Assembly (NCBI RefSeq): GCF_003065605.1
Contig: NZ_CP026952.1
Location: 496,001-560,000 of the forward strand
Length of the DNA: 64,000 nucleotides
Direction: 5' to 3'
From: Aeromicrobium chenweiae
GTDB taxonomy: Bacteria > Actinomycetota > Actinomycetes > Propionibacteriales > Nocardioidaceae
The notes beneath the pieces were generated by a model, which saw only the letters and a list, made by a program, of their open reading frames with translations, ran no database searches and was not told the DNA's origin. The stretch's first letter is position 1. Every line of letters starts with the position of its first letter. The translations under genes and the position numbers were made by a program. Positions 1-8,150 of the stretch are shown here, in pieces.

Positions 1-621
1 CGAGGTGCAGACCGTCGTCCAGCTCGTGCTGCCGGTCGGTGCGAACTCGACGCGCACCGAGGACACCGTGAGCGTGCCGACGTGGTTGACCGTCACCGCG
101 GTGGCGACCGTTCCGCGCAGGAAGTCTCCGGGTCGGTCGAGCGACACCGTCAGGCTGTTCGCGACGGTGGTGCGGGCGGTGGCGGAGCCGGCTCGGTTGC
201 CGGCCTTGTCGACCGCGACGGCACGCATGTCGTAGGCACCGTCCGGCACCGAGGTCGTGTTCCAGTCGCAGGTGTACGGGGCGGTCCAGGTCTCGCAGAT
301 GGTGGTCCACGACGAGGTGCCGGCGGCCGCGTGCTGGATCGTGACGCTGTCGACGCCCGAGACGGCGTCCGTCGCGACCGCGGTGACCTTGCTCGTGCCC
401 GCCAGGATCGTGGGCGGCGCGCTCATGCCGACGCTCGGCGGGGTCCAGTCGGCCGCGGCGGACACCGAGCTGGTCGACCGGGTGCTCGCGGTGAACGTGG
501 CGGAGGACGACCCGGTGACGGCGACCGAGGCCACGACGGCCGCCACGGCACCGACGGCGAGGGACAGCCGGCGGGTGACGGTGGTCCTCCCGTCGCGGTG
601 GCGGGGATGCGTCGAGGTCAT
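1..621 (-). CDS. Secreted Ig-like-domain protein with SipW-type N-terminus (3' end outside window)
   Basis: The first 207 codons are visible and the C-terminus lies beyond position 1. The N-terminus has a basic region with RR, a hydrophobic stretch (about residues 22-40), then a GSSSATFTAST segment. The downstream TasA-like protein has GSGATFTSTSS at the same place, so SipW is the likely signal peptidase. After about residue 50 come Ig-like/bacterial adhesin-type beta repeats (a VDSVTIQHA segment, a Cys pair in CETW/YTCDW, an AVDKAGN turn), typical of extracellular proteins. The ATG at 621 lies 6 nt from a TAGGGT -10, so the mRNA may be leaderless, although GGTGGAGG just upstream could also act as an RBS. 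No enzymatic motif is visible; a structural or adhesive role is inferred. Confidence 0.75.
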   Translation of the reverse strand, partial: MTSTHPRHRDGRTTVTRRLSLAVGAVAAVVASVAVTGSSSATFTASTRSTSSVSAAADWTPPSVGMSAPPTILAGTSKVTAVATDAVSGVDSVTIQHAAAGTSSWTTICETWTAPYTCDWNTTSVPDGAYDMRAVAVDKAGNRAGSATARTTVANSLTVSLDRPGDFLRGTVATAVTVNHVGTLTVSSVRVEFAPTGSTSWTTVCTS

Positions 622-627
622 GCCTCC

Positions 628-662
628 ACCCTAGGAAGGAGCGATCCACGCAACTTCCACAC
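628..662 (-). promoter_or_regulatory. Promoter of the Ig-like gene with shared upstream element
   Basis: The -10 TAGGGT (628-633) is preceded by exactly 7 nt and then a 22-bp element (641-662). The element matches 2561-2582 at 19 of 22 positions and contains GTGGA-type half-sites one turn apart. The same geometry occurs before the TasA-like gene at 2496. Confidence 0.5.
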
Positions 663-700
663 GAATGCCCCAGCATCTCCACATCTGCGCGAACGACAAC

Positions 701-729
701 GTGCCGCCGATCACATGGATCGGCGGCAC
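701..729 (-). terminator. Hairpin terminator after the SipW/TasA operon
   Basis: A perfect 12-bp stem (GTGCCGCCGATC, 701-712, with 718-729) and a 5-nt loop lie just downstream of the TasA-like stop at 774. The tract beyond it on the minus strand is only weakly T-rich. Confidence 0.6.
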
Positions 730-773
730 GGCGTCAAGCGGGCCGGGGGTGCCCGCAAGCGGTGGGGGACGCA

Positions 774-1295
774 CTAGTCGTCGGTGCTGGGGTCGGCCTG
801 GACCGACTGCCACTGGAAGCTGGCTGCGGCCGTCCTGCCCTGGCCGGTGTTGGTGACGGCCGGGTCGAGCTCGACCCGGAAGGCGTAGTCGTTGGCCTCG
901 CCCGGGCCGACCACTCCGAGATCGGTCGACCCGCCTGCGGCGAGATCTCCGAACGTGCCGGCGTAGACGACCCGCTCGGCGGTCGTGTTGGTGATGACCA
1001 TCGACAGGCCGCCCCCGAACGGGTTGACCGACTCGGTCTCGGTGAGCTGCAGCCTCACGAACCGGGTGGCCGTGTTCCTGATCGTCAGGCTTGCGTTGAC
1101 GACGTCACCGGGCTTGATGTTGCTCGCGTCGAAGATCGCGGCACGGTCCCTGGAGTTGGCCTGGGTCAGCGGCCCGGAGGCGACCGAGCTGATCGTGACC
1201 GAGCGGGTCGAGGGGTACGTCGCACCCGAGCTGACGGCGATGGCACTGGCACCGACGGCCGTGGCGATCGGCAGGAGGATCTTGAAGCTCTTCAC
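774..1295 (-). CDS. TasA/camelysin-like secreted protein, paralogue 1
   Basis: A 173-aa exported protein with a Lys-containing N-terminus, a hydrophobic core (residues 6-24) and a GATYPSTRS segment at the expected SipW cleavage region. The mature part carries the TasA-like pattern IKPGD followed by a beta strand and TIRNT (about residues 60-80), as in camelysin/TasA fibre subunits. It aligns along its whole length with the protein at 1993-2496 and lies 23 nt downstream of the sipW gene, so one operon is likely. The start is GTG at 1295 with AGGACA upstream. TasA-family proteins form biofilm fibres in Bacillus. Function here is inferred; no metal-binding protease motif is seen. The end is marked by the 701-729 hairpin. 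Confidence 0.75.
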   Translation of the reverse strand: MKSFKILLPIATAVGASAIAVSSGATYPSTRSVTISSVASGPLTQANSRDRAAIFDASNIKPGDVVNASLTIRNTATRFVRLQLTETESVNPFGGGLSMVITNTTAERVVYAGTFGDLAAGGSTDLGVVGPGEANDYAFRVELDPAVTNTGQGRTAAASFQWQSVQADPSTDD

Positions 1296-1318
1296 AGCGG
1301 TGTCCTGGGGCCGGTTCG

Positions 1319-1918
1319 TCAGGCGGACTGCACGGTGTCGCGGCCATGGGCGGCGACGGGGCGCGTCTTCTCGCGGCGACCGGCGCCGATGGCGCGGGCC
1401 AGCTCGACGAGGCTGGCGAGGGCGATGAGCGCGGCGGGGATCCCGATCACCATCATCCGGATCTCCCGGTCGGCGAGGGCCACGAAGATCCAGCCGGCGT
1501 AGGGCACGGTGTGGCGGACCACGGGCTGCTCACCCTTGGTGAGGCTGAACTTCCACGGGTCGGGGTCGGGGTTGGCGTCGCCCTGCGTCTGGAGCTGGCG
1601 GACGCCGCCCTTGAGGGTCTTGTCCTTGACGATGCGGTGCGTCACGAGGTTGGTGACGCCGCTGCTGGCGGGCGGCAGGTACGTGATGACGTCCCCGACC
1701 TTCAGGTCGTCCACTGGCACGGGCTCCTCGAAGGCGATCGAGCCCTTCTCGAACGTGCCGGACATCGACCCGCCGGTGATCACGTAGCGCTCGTACCCGA
1801 ACAGGCTCGGCGCGAGGTACGCGACGCCGGCCAGGGTGGCCAGGACCGACAGGAGGGTGATGAGGCCCGAGCCGATGCGGGCAGCGGGGCTGCGGCGGGG
1901 GCTGTGCTTGCGGCTCAT
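1319..1918 (-). CDS. sipW: SipW-type (ER-type) signal peptidase I
   Basis: A 199-aa membrane protease expected to cleave the signal peptides of the neighbouring TasA-like proteins. A first TM helix (about 15-37) is followed by the catalytic Ser in GGSM (S51), the His in THRIV (H94) and a TQGDAN acidic motif near 111-116. This is the Ser-His arrangement of the SipW/archaeal/ER group rather than the Ser-Lys dyad of LepB. A second TM helix lies near 150-175 and the tail is basic and cytoplasmic. It sits between two substrate-like paralogues in the same orientation, the classic arrangement of dedicated SipW loci. Confidence 0.85.
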   Translation of the reverse strand: MSRKHSPRRSPAARIGSGLITLLSVLATLAGVAYLAPSLFGYERYVITGGSMSGTFEKGSIAFEEPVPVDDLKVGDVITYLPPASSGVTNLVTHRIVKDKTLKGGVRQLQTQGDANPDPDPWKFSLTKGEQPVVRHTVPYAGWIFVALADREIRMMVIGIPAALIALASLVELARAIGAGRREKTRPVAAHGRDTVQSA

Positions 1919-1963
1919 GATCGGCTCCTGTCGAGATCGGCGGGGTTCTCAACCCCAAGGACA

Positions 1964-1985
1964 GGGGGCGCCGGACGGCGCCCCC
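1964..1985 (-). terminator. Intercistronic hairpin between TasA-like gene 2 and sipW
   Basis: A perfect 9-bp GC stem (GGGGGCGCC/GGCGCCCCC) with loop GGAC. It begins 8 nt after the TasA-like stop and ends 46 nt before sipW. It may let the substrate mRNA accumulate above the peptidase, as a leaky terminator or 3' stabiliser. Confidence 0.55.
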
Positions 1986-1992
1986 GTGGACG

Positions 1993-2496
1993 TCAGCCGG
2001 CGTTCTTCTGGACCGAGTCCCAGGTGAAGGCTGCCGAGGCGGTCTGGCCCTGGAGCGTGTCGCCGGCGGTCTTGTCGAGGGAGACGGTGAACGTGTACTC
2101 GTTGGCGGCGTTCGGTGCGACCTCGCCGAGTCCGGTCTTCGCCAGCTTGTCGAACGTCCCGGTGTAGACGGGCGTCGTGGTGCCGGTCTTGGTGACGACC
2201 ATCGTCAGCTTGTCGCCGAAGCCGTTGACGGCGTCGGTCTCGGTGAGGCTGAAGTCGGCGGGCAGCGTGCCGGAGTTCGTGATGGTCAGGCTGCCGGTGA
2301 CGGCGTCGCCGGGCTTGATGTCGGACGCGTTGAAGATTGCGGCCTCGTCCTTCGAGTTCGTCTGCTCCAACTTGCCGGAGGTGACCGAGCTGATCGTGTT
2401 CGAGCTCGTCGAGGTGAACGTCGCGCCCGATCCGACGGCGATGGCGCCGGCGGCGACGAGGGTGGCGAGCGGGAGGAGGATCTTCGAGGTCTTCAT
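1993..2496 (-). CDS. TasA/camelysin-like secreted protein, paralogue 2
   Basis: A 167-aa secreted protein whose N-terminus has a hydrophobic core (residues 6-23) and GSGATFTSTSS, then IKPGD, TITNSG and FSLTETD strands typical of the TasA/camelysin fold. The C-terminal third (AANEYTFTVSLD...FTWDSVQ) matches paralogue 1 closely. The ATG at 2496 has an AAGGAC RBS. It is the first gene of a minus-strand group (this gene, sipW, paralogue 1), with its own promoter at 2548-2582 and a hairpin behind it. Probably an abundant cell-surface or matrix subunit; whether it polymerises cannot be told from sequence. Confidence 0.75.
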   Translation of the reverse strand: MKTSKILLPLATLVAAGAIAVGSGATFTSTSSNTISSVTSGKLEQTNSKDEAAIFNASDIKPGDAVTGSLTITNSGTLPADFSLTETDAVNGFGDKLTMVVTKTGTTTPVYTGTFDKLAKTGLGEVAPNAANEYTFTVSLDKTAGDTLQGQTASAAFTWDSVQKNAG

Positions 2497-2547
2497 GGCG
2501 TGTCCTTGAGGTAGTGGCTGAGGGGCGTTGCGTTGGCTTGTGACATC

Positions 2548-2582
2548 AACTTATGGATTCGCGATCCACGCGATCTCCACAC
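2548..2582 (-). promoter_or_regulatory. Promoter of the TasA/sipW operon with shared upstream element
   Basis: The -10 TAAGTT (2548-2553), a 7-nt spacer and a 22-bp element (2561-2582) repeat the layout found at 628-662. The predicted start near 2541 gives a 5' UTR of about 45 nt. Confidence 0.5.
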
Positions 2583-2636
2583 AACTTCCTCGTGCACTCC
2601 ACAGTTCGGCACCAGTTGCCGAGGGACTCCTGTGGC

Positions 2637-3836
2637 TCAGCCCGGCAGGTCGAACCAGACGCTCGTGCCGCCGCCGGTGGCGCTCTCCATGCCGATGGTC
2701 CCGCCGTGCGCCTCGACGATGCGCTTGGCGGTCGCCAGGCCGATGCCGTGGCCGGACGCGGTCCCGTCCTCGCGGGCGAAGAGCTCGAACATCGCCTGGC
2801 GGCGCTCCTGCGAGACGCCGATGCCGTTGTCGGTGACGCGGACCCGCCAGTGGTGCTGGACGCGGTCGGCCGTGATGGCCACGACAGATCGTTCGTTCGG
2901 CCGGGCGAACTTGATCGCGTTGGTCAGCAGGTTCAGCACCACGGAGTACAGCAGGTCCGCGTCTCCCAGCACCCGCGGCAGGTGGCCCACCTGGACGTCG
3001 GCCTCGCTCTGACGAATCAGGGGGTCGATGTCGCCGAGCACGGAGTGGACGACCGCGGACAGGTCGGTGTCCACCAGTCGCAGGCGCCCGCCCTCGCGGG
3101 CGAAGTCCAGCATCTCCGCGATCATCGCGTCCATCCGGCGGCCGGCCTCGTTGATGCCCGTGACCATCTCGGAGGCGTGGGGGTCGCCCTGCACGACCGG
3201 CTCGCCGGCCAGGAGCTCGGCGTTCACCAAGATGGCGGTGAGCGGGGTGCGCAGGTCGTGGCTGACCTGACCGGCGAACTGCGTGAGGTGCTCGTTGGAG
3301 CGGCGCAGCTTGTCGCGGACCGTGGTCAGGTCCCGCAGCGAGTCCTCGAGGGCCTGGCTGCGGTAGCGCAGCTCCAGCAGGTCGGTGACCTGGGAGGCCA
3401 TGACCTTCAGCGCCTGACGCTGCAGCGCCGTGAGGTCGCGAGGGGTGTCGTCGAAGACGCACAGACGGCCGATCGCGACACCCTCGGCAGTCGTGATCGG
3501 GGCCGAGGCGTAGAAGCGGATGGTGCCCAGCTCGCCGCTGACGAAGGGGTTGGCGGAGAAACGCGGGTCCACGGTGGCGTCGGACACCACGACCGGACGG
3601 GTCTCGTCCATGAGGACCGCGCACATCGAGTCCTCCCGCGCACACACGGACGCCTCGAAGCCGTGCGCGACGACCTGGTGCTGCTGGGTGCTGCTCATGA
3701 TGTTGATCGCGGCGTGGGGAACGCCGCAGATCTGCGCGATGAGACCGACCAGCGACTGCAGGTCGCGCCCGGCCGGGCGATCAAGGACTCCGTAGCGTTC
3801 GATGAGCGCTTCGTAGGTAGGCAACAGGGTTCCCAA
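2637..3836 (-). CDS. GAF-domain sensor histidine kinase
   Basis: A soluble kinase of 399 aa. A GAF domain (about 20-160) precedes a short coiled coil, an H-box with SHDLRTPLT (phospho-His 193), the N-box NLLTNAIKFARP, the G1 box DNGIGV and G2 GHGIGLATAKR. No TM segment is present, so it senses a cytoplasmic ligand or redox state. No response regulator is adjacent. With the sequence as given the only in-frame start ahead of the GAF domain is TTG at 3836, with no clear RBS, directly behind a run of seven T. With six T an ATG at 3864 would be in frame and add nine residues. The kinase call is firm and the start is not. Confidence 0.85.
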   Translation of the reverse strand: MGTLLPTYEALIERYGVLDRPAGRDLQSLVGLIAQICGVPHAAINIMSSTQQHQVVAHGFEASVCAREDSMCAVLMDETRPVVVSDATVDPRFSANPFVSGELGTIRFYASAPITTAEGVAIGRLCVFDDTPRDLTALQRQALKVMASQVTDLLELRYRSQALEDSLRDLTTVRDKLRRSNEHLTQFAGQVSHDLRTPLTAILVNAELLAGEPVVQGDPHASEMVTGINEAGRRMDAMIAEMLDFAREGGRLRLVDTDLSAVVHSVLGDIDPLIRQSEADVQVGHLPRVLGDADLLYSVVLNLLTNAIKFARPNERSVVAITADRVQHHWRVRVTDNGIGVSQERRQAMFELFAREDGTASGHGIGLATAKRIVEAHGGTIGMESATGGGTSVWFDLPG

Positions 3837-3840
3837 CTGG

Positions 3841-3859
3841 AAAAAAAGGACTTAAGTCC
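3841..3859. other. Seven-base A/T run next to a 12-bp palindrome
   Basis: AAAAAAA (3841-3847) abuts the perfect palindrome GGACTTAAGTCC (3848-3859). Both lie between the kinase start and the divergent exporter gene. The run could cause slippage, and the palindrome could be an operator. Confidence 0.5.
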
Positions 3860-3917
3860 GTCATGATTGCACGGTTCCGAGCCCCTGTGACGACTAGCGG
3901 GCACGCGTCGCTGGACC

Positions 3918-3923
3918 TAGCGT
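3918..3923 (+). promoter_or_regulatory. -10 of a leaderless MFS gene
   Basis: TAGCGT, 6 nt before the GTG start at 3930. Confidence 0.55.
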
Positions 3924-3929
3924 GGTCGG

Positions 3930-5363
3930 GTGACGCAGACCGGAACCCCTGAGCTGAGCCCCGAGGAGCAGTCCCGGCGATGGCGGGCGCTCGCGGTGTG
4001 TCTCGGCGCCGGCGCGATGACCCTGCTGGACATCAGCATCGTGAACGTCGCCCTCCCCTCGATCCGCGAGGGTCTCGGGGCGGGAAACAGCACGATCCAG
4101 TGGGTCGTCGCCGGGTACGCGCTCGCGTTCGGGATCGTGCTGGTGCCGGCCGGCCGCCTCGGCGACGCGCGGAGCCGGCGGACGGTCTTCCTGTGGGGCG
4201 TCGCCCTGTTCACCCTGTCCAGCGCCGCGTGCGGCGCGGCGCAGACGCCAATGATGCTGGCGGCGGCGCGGGTCGTCCAGGGCCTCGGCGGGGGACTGAT
4301 CACGCCGCAGATCTCCGGATTCATCCAGAACCTGTTCCGCGGGCCCGAGCGCGGCCGGGCCTTCGGCCTGTTCGGCACGACGATCGGCGTCTCGACGGCG
4401 ATCGGCCCGCTGCTGGGCGGCGTGCTGGTGCACGTCGGCGGGGACGACTGGGGATGGCGCCTGGTGTTCTACGTCAACGTCCCGATCGGGATCCTGTTGC
4501 TGTTCCTGGCCGCGCGCAACCTGCCGACCACGGACAAGGGGCCCAAGCAGTCGCTCGACCCGGTCGGGGTCGCGCTCTTCGGCGCCGCGATGTTCCTGGT
4601 GCTGCTGCCGCTGGTGCAGGGCTCGCAGGACTCGTCCCTCGCCCAGCGTCCGTGGTGGCTCATGGGTGTCGCCGTCGCACTCCTCGCGGTGTTCGTCGTG
4701 TGGGAGCGGCGGTGGGGGGCGCGGGGTCGCGAGACGCTCCTCGACCTGTCGCTCGTCCGGGTGCAGTCGTTCGTCCTCGGCCTGGGCGTCGGCACGCTGT
4801 ACTTTGCGGGGTTCACCTCGATCTTCATCATCCTCACGCTCTACCTGCAGGAGGGGCTCGGCTACTCCCCGCTCGAGGCCGGCTTCTCCCAGGTGCCGTT
4901 CGCCGTGGGATCCGCCACGTCGGCGTGGATCGGGGGCCGTCTCGTCGAGCGTTTCGGACGCGCCCTGGTGGTGCTCGGCCTGGCGCTGGTCACGGCGGCT
5001 CTCGTCGCGATCGACGTGCTCGTCCCGCACCTCGACGGCGACATCGGGCTCAAGCTCGCGCCGATCCTGCTCGTGGCGGGGCTCGGTGGGGGCCTGGTGA
5101 TCTCGCCCAACGTCACCCTCTCGCTCGACGAGGTCGCCCCGGCTCGTGCCGGTGCCGGCGGAGGCCTGCTGCAGACCGCCCAGCGGGTCGGCTCGGCCAT
5201 CGGTGTCGCGATCGTCCTCGCCCTGTTCTTCGAGCGCGTCAGGTCGACGGATGGGGACTTCGCGGACGCGCTGTCGTACAGCCTGCACGTCACGATCGTC
5301 TTCGTGGCGCTGGCGCTGGTGATGGGTGTGCTCGACCTCGTACGTCGCGTACGTCACGACTGA
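3930..5363 (+). CDS. DHA2-family (14-TM) MFS drug/solute exporter
   Basis: A proton-driven exporter of 477 aa with about 14 hydrophobic helices. The DHA signature LDISIVNVALPSI in TM1, the GRLGDARSRR loop between TM2 and TM3, and the RVVQGLGGG and GPLLGG motifs place it in the EmrB/QacA-type DHA2 group. The substrate is unknown. GTG at 3930 is chosen because it lies 6 nt after a TAGCGT -10. It is divergent from the histidine kinase (93 bp apart), so co-regulation through the shared region is possible. No adjacent TetR or MarR regulator is present. Confidence 0.85.
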   Translation: MTQTGTPELSPEEQSRRWRALAVCLGAGAMTLLDISIVNVALPSIREGLGAGNSTIQWVVAGYALAFGIVLVPAGRLGDARSRRTVFLWGVALFTLSSAACGAAQTPMMLAAARVVQGLGGGLITPQISGFIQNLFRGPERGRAFGLFGTTIGVSTAIGPLLGGVLVHVGGDDWGWRLVFYVNVPIGILLLFLAARNLPTTDKGPKQSLDPVGVALFGAAMFLVLLPLVQGSQDSSLAQRPWWLMGVAVALLAVFVVWERRWGARGRETLLDLSLVRVQSFVLGLGVGTLYFAGFTSIFIILTLYLQEGLGYSPLEAGFSQVPFAVGSATSAWIGGRLVERFGRALVVLGLALVTAALVAIDVLVPHLDGDIGLKLAPILLVAGLGGGLVISPNVTLSLDEVAPARAGAGGGLLQTAQRVGSAIGVAIVLALFFERVRSTDGDFADALSYSLHVTIVFVALALVMGVLDLVRRVRHD

Positions 5364-5402
5364 CCGCTCGGCGATCGGCTGCGCCGATACCGGCCGTCGA
5401 GA

Positions 5403-5408
5403 TACTCT
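5403..5408 (+). promoter_or_regulatory. -10 of a leaderless small gene
   Basis: TACTCT, 7 nt before the ATG at 5416. Confidence 0.5.
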
Positions 5409-5415
5409 CGAGCTG

Positions 5416-5601
5416 ATGTTGACGCTGAACGACCTGGGAGCCCGCCGCATGCCGGAGCCGCTGGACAGTCGCCTGCGCGACGACGACGCGCTCGACGAGA
5501 TAGAGCTGACAAGCCGTCTCATCATTGCGGCCTCGTCGAAGGACGGACACCTCACCCAGAGCGAGGTCGACGAGATCCTCGGCATCACGAACGCCGGCTG
5601 A
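5416..5601 (+). CDS. Small hypothetical protein
   Basis: A 61-aa acidic, soluble protein of unknown function. The C-terminal half (SSKDGHLTQSEVDEIL) reads like a short helix-turn-helix or EF-hand-like segment common at the end of small actinobacterial proteins, but no family is assigned. The ATG at 5416 is chosen over in-frame upstream codons because it sits 7 nt behind a TACTCT -10, and because the earlier codons overlap the exporter's 3' end. It is followed by the DUF47-pit unit, which has its own RBS. Confidence 0.55.
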   Translation: MLTLNDLGARRMPEPLDSRLRDDDALDEIELTSRLIIAASSKDGHLTQSEVDEILGITNAG

Positions 5602-5686
5602 CCTGTAGAGGACCCCGCGACTGGCACGCGCGAACAGCGTGCATCTAGCATGGGCTTGCCCTACTCAGCATTGACAGGAGCTAGTC

Positions 5687-6304
5687 GTGCGTTTCCGCAT
5701 CCGACCAGTTGAAACATCTTTCTACGATCTGTTCACCGAGATGGCGAACCACCTCGTGGAGGGTGCCAATCTGCTGGCGCAGATGCTCGATTCCGGAACC
5801 GACAAGCGTGCCCTCGGTGACCTGATGAGAGAAGCCGAGCACCAAGCGGACGAGACGACCCACAAGATCATCAAGCGGGCCAACACCACGTTCATCACCC
5901 CGTTCGACCGCGAGGACATCTACCGTCTCGCGAGCAGCCTCGACGACGTCATGGACTTCATGGAGGAGACCGTCGACCTCGTGGGTCTGTACGAGCTCGG
6001 TGACCTGCCGGCCGACTTCGCCCCCCAGGTCGAGGTGCTGCAGCGCGCGACCCAGCTCACCGCCGACGCGATGCCGCGGCTGCGGACGATGAAGGACCTC
6101 GACGAGTACTGGATCGAGATCAACCGGCTGGAGAACCAGGGCGACCGCTCCTACCGCCGCATCGTCGCCCACCTGTTCAGCGGCACCTACAAGTCGCTCG
6201 AGGTCCTGAAGCTCAAGGACGTCGTCGACTCCCTCGAGCACGCGATCGACGCGCTCGAGTCCGTTGCGAACACGGTGGAGCAGATCGCCGTCAAGGAGTC
6301 CTGA
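5687..6304 (+). CDS. DUF47 family PhoU-like protein, Pit partner
   Basis: A 205-aa all-helical cytoplasmic protein of the DUF47/PhoU-like group. It contains repeated helical segments with acidic metal-binding-type motifs (EAEHQADE near 46, ENQGDR near 147, DVVDSLEHAID near 182). Members are usually paired with Pit permeases and modulate phosphate uptake. GTG at 5687 follows a GACAGGAG RBS, and a TAGCAT -10 lies at 5646-5651. The pit gene starts 3 nt after its stop, so the two are almost certainly co-translated. Confidence 0.85.
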   Translation: MRFRIRPVETSFYDLFTEMANHLVEGANLLAQMLDSGTDKRALGDLMREAEHQADETTHKIIKRANTTFITPFDREDIYRLASSLDDVMDFMEETVDLVGLYELGDLPADFAPQVEVLQRATQLTADAMPRLRTMKDLDEYWIEINRLENQGDRSYRRIVAHLFSGTYKSLEVLKLKDVVDSLEHAIDALESVANTVEQIAVKES

Positions 6305-6307
6305 GTA

Positions 6308-7333
6308 GTGGACCTCGTCCTCGGCCTGGTGATCGCCACGGTCGTCATCGCACTGTTCTTCGACTACACCAACGGCTTCCACGACGCCGCCAACGCGATC
6401 GCCACCTCGGTGTCGACGCGCGCCCTGACGCCTCGTCTGGCACTCGCGATGGCGGCGGTCCTCAACTTCGTCGGCGCGCTGCTGGGCGTGGGGGTCGCCA
6501 AGACCATCAAGGACATCCTCAGCGGTTTCGACAAGATCACGGCGGAGAGTCAGTCCCATGCCCTGACGGTCGTGCTCTCGGCCCTCGTCGGGGCCATCGT
6601 GTGGAACCTCATCACGTGGTACTTCGGCATCCCGTCCTCGTCGTCGCACGCGCTCATCGGCGGCCTGATCGGCGTCGGCCTCGCCGCCGGTGTGACGGTC
6701 GACTGGGACAAGGTGGTCGACAAGGTCGCGATCCCCATGATCCTGAGCCCCGCGCTCGGCTTCATCGGGGCGTTCCTCATCATGCTGCTGATCATGTGGG
6801 TGTTCCGCCGGGCCAACCCGCACACGGTGAACCGCGGGTTCCGCCTGTCGCAGACCGTCTCGGCGGCCGCCCTGTCGCTCGGCCACGGGCTCCAGGACGC
6901 GCAGAAGACGATGGGCGTCATCGTGCTGGCCCTGATCGCCGGCGGCTATCACACGTCGGTCAACGACGACATCCCGTTGTGGGTCATCCTGGCCGCGGCC
7001 GGCGCGATCTCCCTGGGCACGATGTCCGGCGGCATGCGGATCATGCGCACCCTGGGCCGGCGCATCATCGCGCTCGACCCGCCGCGCGGGTTCGCTGCGG
7101 AGTCGACCGCCGCGATCGTCCTGTACGGCATGGCCATCGGCGCGCACGCCCCGGTCTCCACGACGCACACGATGACGTCCGCGATCATGGGTGCCGGCGC
7201 GACCAAGCGCTTCAGCGCCGTCCGCTGGGGCGTCGCACGCGGCATCATCACTGCTTGGGTCATCACGATCCCGGCGTCGGCAGCCGTGGCCGCGCTGACC
7301 TACATGGTGCTCCACACGTTCATCCCGCAGTGA
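6308..7333 (+). CDS. pit: Low-affinity inorganic phosphate transporter (PiT family)
   Basis: A 341-aa membrane permease importing metal-phosphate with protons. Both PiT repeats are visible: GFHDAANAIATSV near residue 21 in the N-terminal half, and a HAPVSTTHTMTSAI segment near 278 in the C-terminal half. A serine-rich IPSSSSHALIGG loop lies near 109. About ten TM helices are predicted. GTG at 6308 lies 3 nt from the DUF47 stop. From memory this order (DUF47-pit next to pstBACS) matches the Streptomyces phosphate region. No PHO box was seen here, unlike pstS, consistent with housekeeping uptake. Confidence 0.92.
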   Translation: MDLVLGLVIATVVIALFFDYTNGFHDAANAIATSVSTRALTPRLALAMAAVLNFVGALLGVGVAKTIKDILSGFDKITAESQSHALTVVLSALVGAIVWNLITWYFGIPSSSSHALIGGLIGVGLAAGVTVDWDKVVDKVAIPMILSPALGFIGAFLIMLLIMWVFRRANPHTVNRGFRLSQTVSAAALSLGHGLQDAQKTMGVIVLALIAGGYHTSVNDDIPLWVILAAAGAISLGTMSGGMRIMRTLGRRIIALDPPRGFAAESTAAIVLYGMAIGAHAPVSTTHTMTSAIMGAGATKRFSAVRWGVARGIITAWVITIPASAAVAALTYMVLHTFIPQ

Positions 7334-7354
7334 CGCGCTGACCGGCACCCGGCC

Positions 7355-8134
<780 letters not shown>

Positions 8135-8150
8135 GGTGGGAACCTTCCGG

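Noticed and set aside
63..640. Plus-strand frames at the window start
   Set aside because: They oppose the Ig-like secreted protein, which has the promoter, signal-like N-terminus and coding GC3.
3894..5651. Long open frame opposite the DHA2 exporter
   Set aside because: It is antisense to a clear transporter and its translation is a charged, low-complexity Arg/Asp/His string typical of GC-rich mirror frames.
5681..7348. Long minus-strand frame opposite DUF47 and pit
   Set aside because: Mirror frame with Asp/Arg/His-rich product; both genes on the other strand have strong family motifs.
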